From: Diplocarpon mali
Taxonomy: Eukaryota; Ascomycota; Leotiomycetes; Helotiales; Drepanopezizaceae
NCBI GenBank assembly: GCA_024741835.1
Contig: JAENRP010000343.1
Span: 1-46,079 of the forward strand
Direction: 5' to 3'
Length of the DNA: 46,079 bases
Each line of letters opens with the position of its first letter. Positions within the stretch are counted from its first letter, which is position 1. Under the pieces are notes generated by a model. The model was not told the origin of the DNA, ran no database searches, and saw only the letters and a list, made by a program, of their open reading frames with translations. Made by a program: the position numbers and the translations under genes. Positions 31,590 through 41,415 of the stretch are shown here, piece by piece.

Positions 31590-32720
31590 AAAATAATAAT
31601 ACTAGGCCTACTACCCCCCTTTACAACTCCTCTAACCCCTCTTCCTCTGCGCTTAAGGAGATAAGCTCCAATTCTATTCTAAAGCTAGAGCTCGCCTCCT
31701 ATCTACGCCTCTACTTGGAACGACCCTGACCTCCTTTTGCTACTACTAGCGCTGCCCTACTAGCCGCTGCGCCTAACGCTACCCTTATTACTATAAGCCC
31801 CCCTTCTCTTATAAGAGACTCTACTGCTATAGTAGTCCGCTTTACTAATATAGCAATAGACCTTAAGAGGCCTAATATAGTTCGGCTGGATTGCTTTAAC
31901 CTTACTAGCTAAGACTTAATAAAGTTATTACGCTCTTATTAGAAAGTTAGCAATCGATTCGATACTAATTTAAGTTAAACTTATAGCAACTATCGCCTAG
32001 ACCCCCTTTAATTGGCTTACTATAGCCTTAGCTATAAAGTGGAGCTTTATAAGGCTAGTACGCTTTAGTTAGGAGCGACTAGTCGGAGCCTTCGCGCTAG
32101 CTATTAGTAGGAGGTTAATAAGAATCTAGGCGTGCTAAACCGCCTTTTGATAAAGCATCTTGCAATTCCCTGCCGAAACCGTACGCGCGTCCTTATTATT
32201 ATCGTTATTGTCTCCCTCTTACTGCTAAAGAGCCTCCTCCTGCTACTCCTTAAGGGCCGCGGATAGTGCTGCGAACTCCTTACTAATATAAGAGGGAAGC
32301 TATAAATAAGTGTTAGCGCAACTAAGTCTTTAGACTCGATTTAAGATACTTATAAGGATATACTCTACCTTTTGCTTCTAGCACTAATAGCACTTCTTAC
32401 TACGCTTTAATTCAAACTCGCACTTATATATAATATTGCATATAAGGCGCTATACGTACTAGTAATAATAAATGCAATAGGCTACTGCAAGGGCGCCTAA
32501 TAGCAAGGGAATTAGCACTATACGTATTAGATGCGATTCGACCCTAGACTAGGGCAAACTTACTTATAGTAGTTAGTAGTAGTAGTAGTAATTGTTTCTA
32601 CTACTATACATTAGCCCTATACTATAGTAGTAGGAGTAGGAGACCTATGCGATTATATATGATTATTATACTAAGGAAGGAAGATCCTGCGGGAGGAAAA
32701 ACAAATTTAAGTATATAACG
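31590..32720. other. Extra quasi-open region between chromodomain and 3' LTR of Gypsy-5
   Basis: About 1.1 kb shows one plus-strand frame broken almost only by TAA/TAG stops; it includes hydrophobic runs such as SLLLLKSLLLLLLKG and LYLLLLALIALL. The overlapping minus-strand frame is open to a similar degree and ends naturally (EEEGLEEL then TAA near 31630), with a composition more like a soluble basic protein (VAKGGQGRSK, ASSSFRIELELISL). Both readings cannot be coding. Several plant Ty3/Gypsy lineages are known to carry an extra, often antisense, ORF in this place. No family was recognised. The part nearest the LTR, 32570-32650, has short AGT/TAG runs. Confidence 0.45.
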
Positions 32721-32831
32721 CGACTTACGCTAAATTAAATATAAAATAGTACTATTTATATAATAATGCACTAAGTACGTTATTATACGAAAATTATCAT
32801 AACCTACTAACGCTTATAAGCAAGCGTTCTC

Positions 32832-32843
32832 AAAGGGGGGAGG
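32832..32843 (+). promoter_or_regulatory. Polypurine tract of Gypsy-5
   Basis: AAAGGGGGGAGG ends three bases before the 3' LTR start at 32847. This is the expected primer site for plus-strand DNA synthesis and agrees with the plus orientation. Confidence 0.75.
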
Positions 32844-32846
32844 TAG

Positions 32847-33153
32847 TATAACGGCTGCACCTCCACTTAATGCAATTACTTAAGAGTATGGCGTTTTAAG
32901 GTTTTGCAATCTCGATTTAACGCAGGGTTATCTCGAATCGACCTTAAAGGTATAAAAGGATATTCTTATATAATATTACGTAAATAGACAAAGAGCCTTA
33001 AGCTACTTATATATATAAGGAAGAAGGGCTCTCCCTTAAGGAGGGCTCTTTAACTTCTTCATTTCCTTCGTATTAGACCTATAGAATACGCCTTTTGCAC
33101 CACTTCTTACTCCTATACTTGATCTCGCACTTCGGCGGTTCTGTATCGTTACA
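32847..33153 (+). repeat. 3' LTR of Gypsy-5
   Basis: 307 bp, starting TATAACGGCTGCACCTCC and ending TTCTGTATCGTTACA, followed by GTTAT. Differences from the 5' copy are nearly all C/T or G/A. Confidence 0.93.
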
Positions 33154-33411
33154 GTTATCAATTATGATCTAGGTGCAATACTTTCTATTAAGGCTAGGGG
33201 TAAGGCCTTTAGCTATAGTAGCTATAGCCTCTTAGTTCTTCTTCTCTCATTTACCTTCAGATTTGGCAGATTTCGGAAGAATAGGGCCGATGGCCTATTA
33301 GAGATAGCTATTTATAGCTAAGTTTTAAATAGTAGCTGGTTCCTATTCCTAGTAGTTAGACTAATTAAGCTTGATCTTAGCGTCATTATTCTTAGTGGTC
33401 TTCTTAATCAT
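33154..33411 (-). pseudogene. Copia-1 gag N-terminus
   Basis: The likely start is the ATG at 33411-33409 on the minus strand. The frame reads MIKKTTKNNDAKIKL, then (Trp/Gln lost to stops) EPATI, NLAINSYL, PILPKSAKSEGK and IAKGLTPSLNRKYCT, ending IIIDN at the Gypsy-5 junction and continuing at 25600. An N-terminal 'KL...NY..W' segment before a helical Gag is typical of Copia elements. This is the host-side end of Copia-1. Confidence 0.65.
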
Positions 33412-33719
33412 TTTTGTTAAGTTGGGGTTATTGAAAAAAGGGGTGAAAAATAGGGGTAAAAAGGGGGAGAAGGTGTGTATGTATAGGGGTATATAAAGAG
33501 GTATTATATAATTGTGTTTTGCTAAGAAGTAGGTTTAAGAGTTCTTTCCAATTAAAGAGATTAATTGAATTAATCGATTTTAGGAATTGCTACTATAACA
33601 GAATCGAAAGGTATAGATTCTAGTTCTAAAGAGCTGAAGTAGTATATATATAAGGTAGGCTTACTAAGCCTTAGCCTCCGTTCTATGCGGTAATCTCCGT
33701 ACCTTATATATTTCTAACA
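33412..33719 (-). repeat. Probable 5' LTR and leader of Copia-1
   Basis: The sequence upstream of the Copia-1 gag ATG is AT-rich and changes to more even composition at about 33720. TGTTAG on the minus strand at 33719 is a plausible LTR start; an alternative is TGTTATAG at 33600. The inner limit could not be set because the other LTR is outside the window. An inverted repeat (TATATATAAGGTA near 33637-33649 and TACCTTATATA near 33700-33710) lies inside. Confidence 0.4.
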
Positions 33720-36700
33720 AATTTAAACTTCTCTCCGAAGGTTCTCTGTCTTAAACACACATGAGCTAAAGCTCTACATAGTACAGAGGAGATTCGATAT
33801 CATCACCAATAGAGCGAGTCTGATTAAGTGGCTCTGCAGATCACGTAAAGATTTATACTCGGTGAAGTGTGTTACCTATCAGTATACATTCGTATAGAGT
33901 AAGAACTAGCTGGCTCCACTGCAAGACAGAATGCAAATAAACTTGGCACTGATATCCCTAAGTAGAATCAGATAAGCCGGCAGACATTACGATGTCGTCT
34001 TTTGGATGATCTCCATAAAAAGCTCTACCGCAAAGTCAAAAGCTCCTTCGCCAAATGCCGGTCTTGCCGGGAAATGCAAAAGGGCCTTTTCTTCCCAGCA
34101 TAGCTCCGATCCGATGCACTTGACATAACATAATCAATCATAAATTGAGGCTTTTTGAAAACTGGCGATGCAACGTATCAAGATACCTCTGATACGGAAA
34201 ACACGGGCGTTCTGATCGGGAATAGTGTAAGCAAAGCGATCTAGGTACATTAAATCAGCGCTCTCCTAATGCTCTACTTCGGCGCAGGCTAAACAAATAT
34301 CATATTAGCGTACTTTAGAGGGTTGATCAAGGAACGCTTGCATGGTAAATATACTTTCTTATAGCCTACGACGAAGCATTTGAAACTTTATGGTATTATA
34401 ATAATTAAACAAATCAAAATCTGAACTATGGATGGGTAAGTAAATGATTTGAACGTACTGGAGTTTCTGCTGAATTCGCCATGAGCTTCTGCTTTCCCAA
34501 GATGTTCTGTAAAGGTCATTCAAAAAGAACTAACATGCATCAAATTAACCAGAGTATGTCAGATTATGTGACTTGACTTGGAGAACTTCCTCCCAGGAAT
34601 GAAGACTTGGAATCTGATTTTAATTAGGAATGGAATGTAGCAAGGAGAACCCGAAATTACAGAGTCACAGTGGTTAGGTATGATTACCCACTAACAAAGG
34701 TCCTCAATTAACTGTACCTTAATACTGAATAATTCTTGCAAAACAAAATAAATACTAAAGAATGAAAATCGCTTGAAATTTCTGCTAGAAATACCATAGT
34801 TTAATAGAAAGTCTGTTTTCAATTGTTTCTTATTTTTTTTATCATTATAATATGTTCGTTAGAGGAAAGGCTTGATACTGATCAGAATAGGAATGGTACG
34901 AACTACTTAAGTGCCATACCTCTGTAAGATACTCTAAAAGGGTTTGGGATTTACAGAGGTACAGCGGTTAAGCTTTGTAGTCTGTCTGTTGCAAGGAGGT
35001 AGAATAGAGAATAGCTAATTCAAAAAATGGTATAACGCTCAACACCTGTTTATGCTGAAATCTGTATAAACTTAGATCAGGGCAGAGATTCAATATAACA
35101 CTAGACTTCTAACCATTTAGAACACACAACTAAGGATACTAGCCTTAAGGTTACAATCCCTTCATGGCTCAAATATTGAACTCTAGCCCTTGCCACCAAA
35201 AACCTAATATTTAAACCGAGAGGGGGGCCGTTTAAATGCTTTCAATGTCTTTTAGCACCTTATTAATATTTCAGCCTGTTTTCTCGAAGACTGAAGACCA
35301 GTTCTTTATGCAGCCTTTCGTTTTTGATCTCAAATTATATTCTTTTTTACCAGGTAATAGAATGTCGTTCGGTGGGTTTTCGGATCCACCGTACTCAAAA
35401 TTAAAAATAAGGGAGTAACCGCTGTACCTATATAGTATCCACGAAACCTTAAAAATTAACTAGAATGATGTCCAAAAATCAATATTTTCAATATCTTGAG
35501 GTTTGATCACATAGCTTACAGTGGTACAAGGGTTATCTTCCGACCCATGTCAATATGACGGCGCCCGAAATCGCTCGCATGAAAATCTATTCATGGAGTG
35601 GTTTAATTCCACGTTGACAAGGGCTTGACAGTCTGTGCCGGCAATTGCACTAGGTTGAATTTTGTCTAACCATCCCTGGTTCCATATCTGAGAAACTCGG
35701 AAATTCGAGGATTGAGGTTTGGTACTGCTTAGTCTAAGCAGGTATTGTGATTTCGGAATGCTTGAAACGATAGTATATGCGCACATGGTTTTGTTGTCCT
35801 TTTTTTGGGCTGTGATTTCTGATGTGCTTATCCACGATGTCAATATTGTCGCTTATTGTAACTTCTGGGTATAGTATACTTCTTCCAACAAAGTCACCCT
35901 CTTTCTACGCATACACATATGAAATTCTACATAGTCGCTGGCAACGCTGGCGAAGTCTATAAAAATATTCCGTGGCTGCAAATATTTCGTCTCCAGCGCT
36001 TGTCAATTAAGACGAGAGCGAGTATCAGGACTTGATCAAGCTCTTTAACTTTATTGTATCTGTAGCAGACGTCAACACAAAGGGAGAAAAATATCCGGGA
36101 ATTACTAGGTTAAAGATCAAAAGATATCAAAGTATCTTCATTGTCGTTTGATTTGAACTTCGTTGATTTGTAGCCACAAAATACTCTTGTTAATCCCGAG
36201 TACTGTGCATGATAGGCAAGGCAGAAATCCACCGAGAAACGAGAATTCTGTGCATTTCGAACAACAAGTAGAGCAAGCAGAACGCTTTCAACATTGCAAA
36301 TTGATAAAATTGTCAATTCTCTTCAAATATTCTATTACTCATGCACATATGTGTGTGACTATGTGTATATTTATTGGCATCGTGGACAAAGACTAGGGTT
36401 TTTAATTATTCTGCTTTTGGCACTTGTATTTGTCATTGCTTTCTTTTTAGTTCCTGGATTACTGATCTGTGGTGCTTATGATCCACTATATTTCACGGAA
36501 AGAGGAAGTATCGGCAAGGGTAAGAGACACAGATTTCAGGGGGTTCAACTAAACAGAAAAGATTTTGCTTGAGCTTTGCGCCCAAGAATCCGCGAATCTA
36601 GTGGCATTTGGCGCTGAGAATATGTTTCGTAAATGCTTAAGTTCCTGATGGTCATTAATACGAAGGACCATGAGGTCTCTAGTCCGTACTCCGGAGTCAT

Positions 36701-36836
36701 TCGGTACCCTAAAATCTTAATAGTCCTCACAAAGCTCCCCGGGTGTTTTTCGGATCTCTATTCGCGTTGCCAATGTTCTGCGTACCATATACCTGTCAAT
36801 GCAGCAGTGGGATACGAACAGATGGATCGCAGCAAG
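33720..36836. other. Host intergenic sequence, no gene recognised
   Basis: Composition here is more even than in the transposon blocks and RIP is not obvious. Short open stretches exist (for example 35843-35550 minus, 97 codons; 36294-36572 plus, 92 codons with one hydrophobic stretch) but none shows splice sites, a domain or composition that would support a gene. A possible old coding fragment at 33985-34095 (plus: LHKKLYRKVKSSFAKCRSC) has a C-x2-C pair but no flanking context. Short inverted repeats at 34951-35435 are listed separately. Confidence 0.5.
34951..35435. repeat. MITE-like segment with inverted ends
   Basis: AGGTACAGCGGTTA at 34957-34970 recurs as its exact reverse complement at 35416-35429, giving 14 matched bases about 450 bp apart. 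A related direct copy lies at 34657-34676 (TTACAGAGTCACAGTGGTTA against TTACAGAGGTACAGCGGTTA at 34951, 17 of 20 identical). Inverted ends with an internal part lacking a transposase suggest a miniature inverted-repeat element or fragments of two. No convincing target duplication was found. Confidence 0.4.
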
Positions 36837-36844
36837 TATAAATA
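36837..36844 (+). promoter_or_regulatory. TATA box of the carbonic anhydrase gene
   Basis: TATAAATA lies about 105 bases before the proposed ATG at 36949 and on the same strand. Spacing and sequence fit a fungal core promoter with a short 5' untranslated region. No transcript evidence is available. Confidence 0.45.
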
Positions 36845-36948
36845 GTCTTGCTCCAGTCAAACAGAGTTCGATGCCATCTTCCTGTCTACAACCAGATCGA
36901 ATACCAAAAATCAAAATTTCACACAAAATCTTTCCACATAGCTTTGAG

Positions 36949-38158
36949 ATGCAAACCTTTTTTTCACCTGCTATCTTCGCCTTTCTTGCTTTTAGAGCTG
37001 AGGCTTGTACAAGCCTTTCGAATGGTAAGTGAGCAATCATTCTATATCCAGCTCTGCCAAAATTTTGAGAGCTCGGCTCTGGATGTCTTTTTTAAGGTCG
37101 ATATTCGGGAATTAGTTCCGAATACTAACATTTCAAAGTAATCAGGCTAACTGTCATGAAGTCGCTGGCCGTGATGTTGTAAAGTGGGGTTACGGTCAAA
37201 CAGATGGGCCGCTGAGGTGGTCCCAGTTGGATCCATCTGAATATTCTCTCTGTGGAAATGGGACACACCAGTCACCTATCGAACGTAAGTCTCCCAAGAT
37301 TTTCTTTATATTCTTCTTAGACTATCTCAGAGATATGGGTATATTTCTCCACCGTCGAATATGCGTCCTCTGTCCTAAGTCAATACTAGCGTTTCCAAAA
37401 AATACTGAAGCAAGCAATACTAATTTTCCACAGTTGATTACAATACTACTACTGTTGTAAACTCTACGGGCTATTCACTAAACTATCCTAAGCTCCATAA
37501 TGTCCCATTCTTGGGACATGCCCACACTACTGAGGCCCAGGTGTCGCGTGTTAATGCCACAAGCAGTCTCAGATTTGGGGGAAAGAATTACAGTTTACTG
37601 CAATTTCACTTCCATACTCCGAGTGAACATCATATAAACGGAGAGTATTTTCCAATGGAAGCTCATTTTGTCCACAACAGTACGGGTACGCACGTAATTG
37701 AGCGCTTTTACTACTTCCTTCTCATTGACAGCTTGCAGGAGGAGAAATGGCTGTCATAGGATTCCCTATACAGGTGGGATCTATCAGCGACCCATTCTTG
37801 GATTCAGTTCTCAGCCACATCGGCTATTTGCAAAGTCATAATGAATCAGCCATCCTCCCATTCCTCGACTTCAGCACAATAACACAGCATTTTGCTCAGG
37901 ATATGGTCTTCTGGTAACCCTACCCATGTATGAAAGCAGAGTTTAGTCACTAATGATCCCAATAGCTATTCCGGCTCCCTGACAACCCCGCCTTGTAGTG
38001 AAGGTATTGAATGGATTGTGAGCTCGCAGCCACTACTCATTGATGAATTTACATTCAATAACGCAAAGAAATGTCTCAAATTTAATTCGAGATATATACA
38101 GAACAGTCCTGGACAGAAAAACTTGCTGGACAAGACAAACGCAAAATCCACCCTGTGA
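36949..38158 (+). CDS. Secreted alpha-carbonic anhydrase, five exons, possible frame break
   Basis: Catalyses reversible hydration of CO2 to bicarbonate with a zinc ion, probably outside the cell. Exons: 36949-37024, 37146-37284, 37434-37685, 37739-37913, 37966-38158. Introns begin GTAAGT, GTAAGT, GTACGC, GTAACC and end in AG, with branch-like CTAAC or CTAAT in introns 1, 2 and 4. About 277 residues, a usual length. The start gives a signal peptide (MQTFFSPAIFAFLAFRAEA, then CTSLS). In exon 3, QFHFH holds two zinc ligands (about His130, His132) and EAHFVH the third (His149), with Glu136 and Glu147; GHAH (about 100) fits the proton-shuttle His. Exon 5 has YSGSLTTPPCSEG with the active-site Thr; Cys in SLCGNG and PPC would form the usual disulfide. 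Several N-glycosylation sites. Problem: exons 1 and 2 join one base out of frame. Confidence 0.85.
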
Positions 38159-39660
38159 GTTCCTTTGCGTAGACCATTGGGATCAGGTGCTACTTTCAAC
38201 AACTCAAAACTGCAGAGCCAGGGTTCATGGCTTTTGTATACGCTAGTTCTTTCGTTTTTGTATAATTTAAGATAGCATCACTTACTGAAAGAAATAGAGT
38301 GTAGGATATGGAGCGGGGGACAACTTGACACTTAAATTTATGAGTAATGTAAAAATGATAGGTAAGTATCCTTGCGTCAAAATAAAAATAATTTTACGCT
38401 AAAAATTAGCCATATCAGTTAATGTCATAAATTTTTCCATAACAATTTATCATGTTTTCCGTCATGTGATAAGTGTTCTTCCAGTCATAGAGACGCCAAC
38501 CCAAGAAGATGATGGGCTTGAGGCACCTTCATTCTTAAAATTTATCTGGTATATTACATTATTATGTGCTTTTGTACGTGGGAATACTTCATGCGAGACG
38601 AATGAAAAATGCCAATGTGAGAGTCAACCTCACTCGCTTGATCCCACGCAGCGTTTCCATAGTTTAATAACAAATTCCGAAGTTTTCAATGCGGATAAAA
38701 CTTTATCCCTATACTAATTTCTGGTATCATTTTAAATTTCCTCCTTGTTTGGTCCACGGCAGCTCAAGGTAATTTAGGTAATAGGGTCATGACCAAGAAT
38801 TTAATATGGGTGGATACAGAGAGGCTAAAAGATTAGTGGGGTATAACAGTTCAGGTAGATTTATTTAGTCTCAAGATTATAGTATAAAACTAGAAAGTAC
38901 CTTTCAGCATTAAAAACTGAAGTATATACAGAAAGTCTGCCGATGTACTTCTATCAGGCCAAAATAGTCATAAAAGTGGGATGGCAATGTCGTTCACCTG
39001 AGTTCCTCGCACATTAGGAAGCTTTGTCACAACATTATCGCTTTTGGAACTCGGCGAATCATTATTATTTTCGGAGGTCCGAAAGCACCGTGACTTTTCC
39101 CAAATTGCCATATTGGTAGATTTATTTGGACCGCATTAACACAAGGCTTCGTAGTCTAACTACACCACAAAAGCAATACAGATAGTGGTCTTTCTAATTA
39201 GAGTTAAAGATACCAAGATGCCCAAGAAAGAGATCACACCGCTCGCGTGCAGATGTGTCGCATAGTTGATCGAACTCTTTTTTGAACACGCTCTTTCTCA
39301 TTGGCTGCAAATGTGAGCCCATTCATTGTAACGTCTTTGACAAATCAGATACTATTCTTACCCTGAAATCCTAAGCTTGATTGCCTCTATAATCAGAATA
39401 GCGAATACGATCATAGACTTGGGGATTTGGAGACGAATTCTTGTTTGTTGACATACGTGAGGTTGAAGCGAGAGGAGCTTATATCGTCCAAATTGGGAAT
39501 AGTCAGATGCTTTGTCATCTTCACTGGTCAAATACTCCGCAATCTAAAAACCTCAATTTTACCTCTTAAATTCTAATTGACACCAGTTGTAACATCCGAA
39601 AGGATAGATAAATGATGCTTTACATGCACAAAATAGAAATTCGAGCACTCGCCACCAAAT

Positions 39661-39690
39661 ACCCCCCCCTCCCCCTCCCGCACCCTCTCC
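39661..39690 (-). other. C-run cluster (G-quadruplex potential on minus strand)
   Basis: ACCCCCCCCTCCCCCTCCCG followed by CACCCTCTCC gives four runs of three or more C, so the minus strand could form a G-quadruplex. Seen directly; any role is unknown. Confidence 0.5.
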
Positions 39691-40522
39691 AAATCAAATT
39701 ACTCGGCCCTCGCTTCCGGTGCCGCAATAGATTTACTCGACTCCCCTACTAGCTGACTATAAGGCTTCCTTCTGCTTCTTCCTTTAGCTCGCAGCTTCAA
39801 CACCCTGGTACAGTACGAGGTACCGGTAATCAGAGCTCACTATTCCGTGTTGCATACGAGCTTGGTCGCCCCGAAAACGCTCAGGCATTACGGTAATTTT
39901 CGGAACTTCACTTAAAATACCCGGTTTCAAAGAAGCTAAACAGAGGTGCTAATTTCACAGCGAGAGAATAATCTATCTTCTACTTGAGCGAGTTTCAGTT
40001 GTACTATTCTAGAACATCTATCGACTTTAGCTATTCTTCGGACCCTAAGACAGAGCCATAGAGTAATTTTGATATAAGATTGGGCAGGCATTATTTATAA
40101 AGGACTTTTTGACTCAAGCACTGACGGGTTAAGGTCTCTGCGAGAGCTAGGAGTACTAGGAATTTAATATCAAGCGTATGGAAAGCTACTAGAGAAAACA
40201 CAAAGTGGTCGTCCTTCCCCGATGGCGATAGCTCGCAAAGCCATTGAGTCTGTTTTTAAGGTTTAGAGCGCGTTGCTGATAGTACTTCAGAGTGTCTAGC
40301 AGAAGCATAGGGGCTAAGAAGGTGTTTGAGATTTTTCGGACGATGAAACTCAGATCATCAAGCTGAAGATACATTTCTACTATAAGATATTGATTAGGGG
40401 GGGAGCAGGGTGGGTCTTTTGACAGATTAATCTTAGTTATTCCACTAGCACCTGAAAAGGATATCTATAAGAGTGAGCTACATACACTTCTGTTGTATTG
40501 GAAACCCTTCACATAAAACACT

Positions 40523-40565
40523 GGGAGGGTGAGGGGGAGGGTGAGGGGGAGGGGGGGGTGAGGGG
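40523..40565 (+). other. G-run cluster (G-quadruplex potential on plus strand)
   Basis: Runs GGGAGGGTGAGGGGGAGGG are followed by a further TGAGGGGGAGG and a G-octamer, giving at least six runs of three or more G with loops of one to three bases. It is a degenerate GGGTGAGG-type short tandem repeat and a strong sequence-level G-quadruplex candidate. Confidence 0.6.
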
Positions 40566-41243
40566 CGATGAGCCCAATCACAAGATGACGCATGCTATCG
40601 CGTATCAGAGAAAGTCGCTTGAATGGTTTTGGAAAGTGATTTTTAGTTCTGGGGGATAGAAACATAACTCTGAACAGACCATAGGCTCTACCTTATCCAA
40701 GATTCAGAAATGATCCAGCGGCTATAAGATTCAACAATGGCCAAATACGAAGCTAGTATCCCGACTCTGTATTAAGCGGCGGAAGTGCTCTCGCTATCTA
40801 CTTTCTCTACTATCGTTATGAGTGCGAGCACCAATAATCTCTATACTTCAAGGAACGTATTGGTATCACAGGGAGTAAATGAAAGAAGGCCTAAATTCGT
40901 ACAATCACTTAGATTTTGTTCTTGGTTCTTGATTTTTCGAATCTGCTATTTAAATGAAGAAGAGGTCCTCTTATGCGCTAGTGCCAGTGCTATGTATAAC
41001 TCGCTAATCCCCATTATAAAATCTCTATCACTCTTGTTTCTAACGGAATTTTGGCGAACAGCAAACATCTATGCCACCACAACCTGAATGACGTGCGTGC
41101 TACTTCAGCACAGCAGAATGAAACCTGCAACTTTTGCAAGAGAGAAATAGAGAGGAGTTGGTACGGCCCTTCCGAGCCCTTACCTCTCGGTCTTCTAACT
41201 TGAATTAAAATACAAAATGCCGCTTATTATAGTACTTAGTTGC

Positions 41244-41415
41244 TGTCGTGCTGTATTTAGAGGGGGATTCTTAGTGGTGGCAGAAGCTTGTAAAATTCTA
41301 CTCTAACTGTATACCTAAGCTCCCTTTATAGAAGTGCTCCATAGCCACTTCAGGGGTATATTATATAAGCCAGTCCTCAGAGGCCTTAGCGCCTAAGGCT
41401 CCTTATGGCGTAATA
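41244..41415 (-). repeat. 3' LTR of Copia-2b
   Basis: 172 bp, beginning TGTCGTGCTGTATTTAG and ending GGCGTAATA, the third LTR of this family in the window. It sits directly at the boundary with host sequence. Confidence 0.9.

Larger units (their letters stand above)
25601..33153 (+). mobile_element. Gypsy-5: chromodomain-type Ty3/Gypsy element, complete with LTRs
   Basis: LTRs of 307 bp each (25601-25907, 32847-33153) are flanked by GTTAT (25596-25600, 33154-33158). Joining the flanks restores the Copia-1 gag frame. Plus-strand order is gag with zinc knuckle, protease, RT, RNase H, integrase, chromodomain, then about 1.3 kb before a purine tract and the 3' LTR. Total 7553 bp. All coding parts are stopped and catalytic residues are lost, so this copy is dead. 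Confidence 0.9.
5704..33719 (-). mobile_element. Copia-1: outermost Ty1/Copia element, split by nested insertions
   Basis: This is the footprint of one minus-strand Copia element whose own sequence is only about 4 kb: 33719-33154 (leader, gag start), 25600-25063 (gag, Gly/Arg-rich linker, half zinc knuckle), 22148-21672 (rest of knuckle, protease) and 8384-5704 (GAG_pre-integrase, integrase, RT, part of RNase H). The gaps are filled by Gypsy-5, LTR-4 and Copia-2. The frame rejoins at the gaps: IIIDN|AYTL across Gypsy-5 and KYYNCS|KSSH across LTR-4. The 3' end lies left of the window, beyond Gypsy-A. Compared with the other elements the pol piece has few stops, so it was hit less hard by RIP or is under-mutated for other reasons. 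Confidence 0.8.
38159..41243. other. Host intergenic sequence after the carbonic anhydrase gene
   Basis: No gene could be supported in about 3 kb. Plus-strand open stretches at 38466-38717 and 40785-41087 begin at GTG codons and show no domain or coherent composition. Minus-strand stretches at 40374-40189 and 40665-40465 are equally unremarkable. Two cytosine- or guanine-run clusters are present (39661-39690, 40523-40565). An alternative final intron of the carbonic anhydrase would extend its coding end to 38246. Confidence 0.5.

Noticed and set aside
35550..35843. 97-codon minus-strand stretch
   Set aside because: Length is near chance expectation for this composition and no domain is visible.
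36294..36572. 92-codon stretch with a hydrophobic segment upstream of the carbonic anhydrase
   Set aside because: No homology recognised, no splice or promoter signals, and several other frames are open nearby; not supportable as a gene.
36799..37141. Alternative reading of the carbonic anhydrase first exon in the frame starting at 36848
   Set aside because: This frame would join exon 2 in phase, but it lacks a proper N-terminal signal peptide; the 36949 start gives one followed by the Cys-rich start common in secreted fungal enzymes. Kept as an open question in the findings.
40785..41087. Plus-strand stretch of 100 codons starting at GTG
   Set aside because: Eukaryotic initiation at GTG is unlikely, the next ATG leaves about 89 codons, and no family or intron signals are seen.
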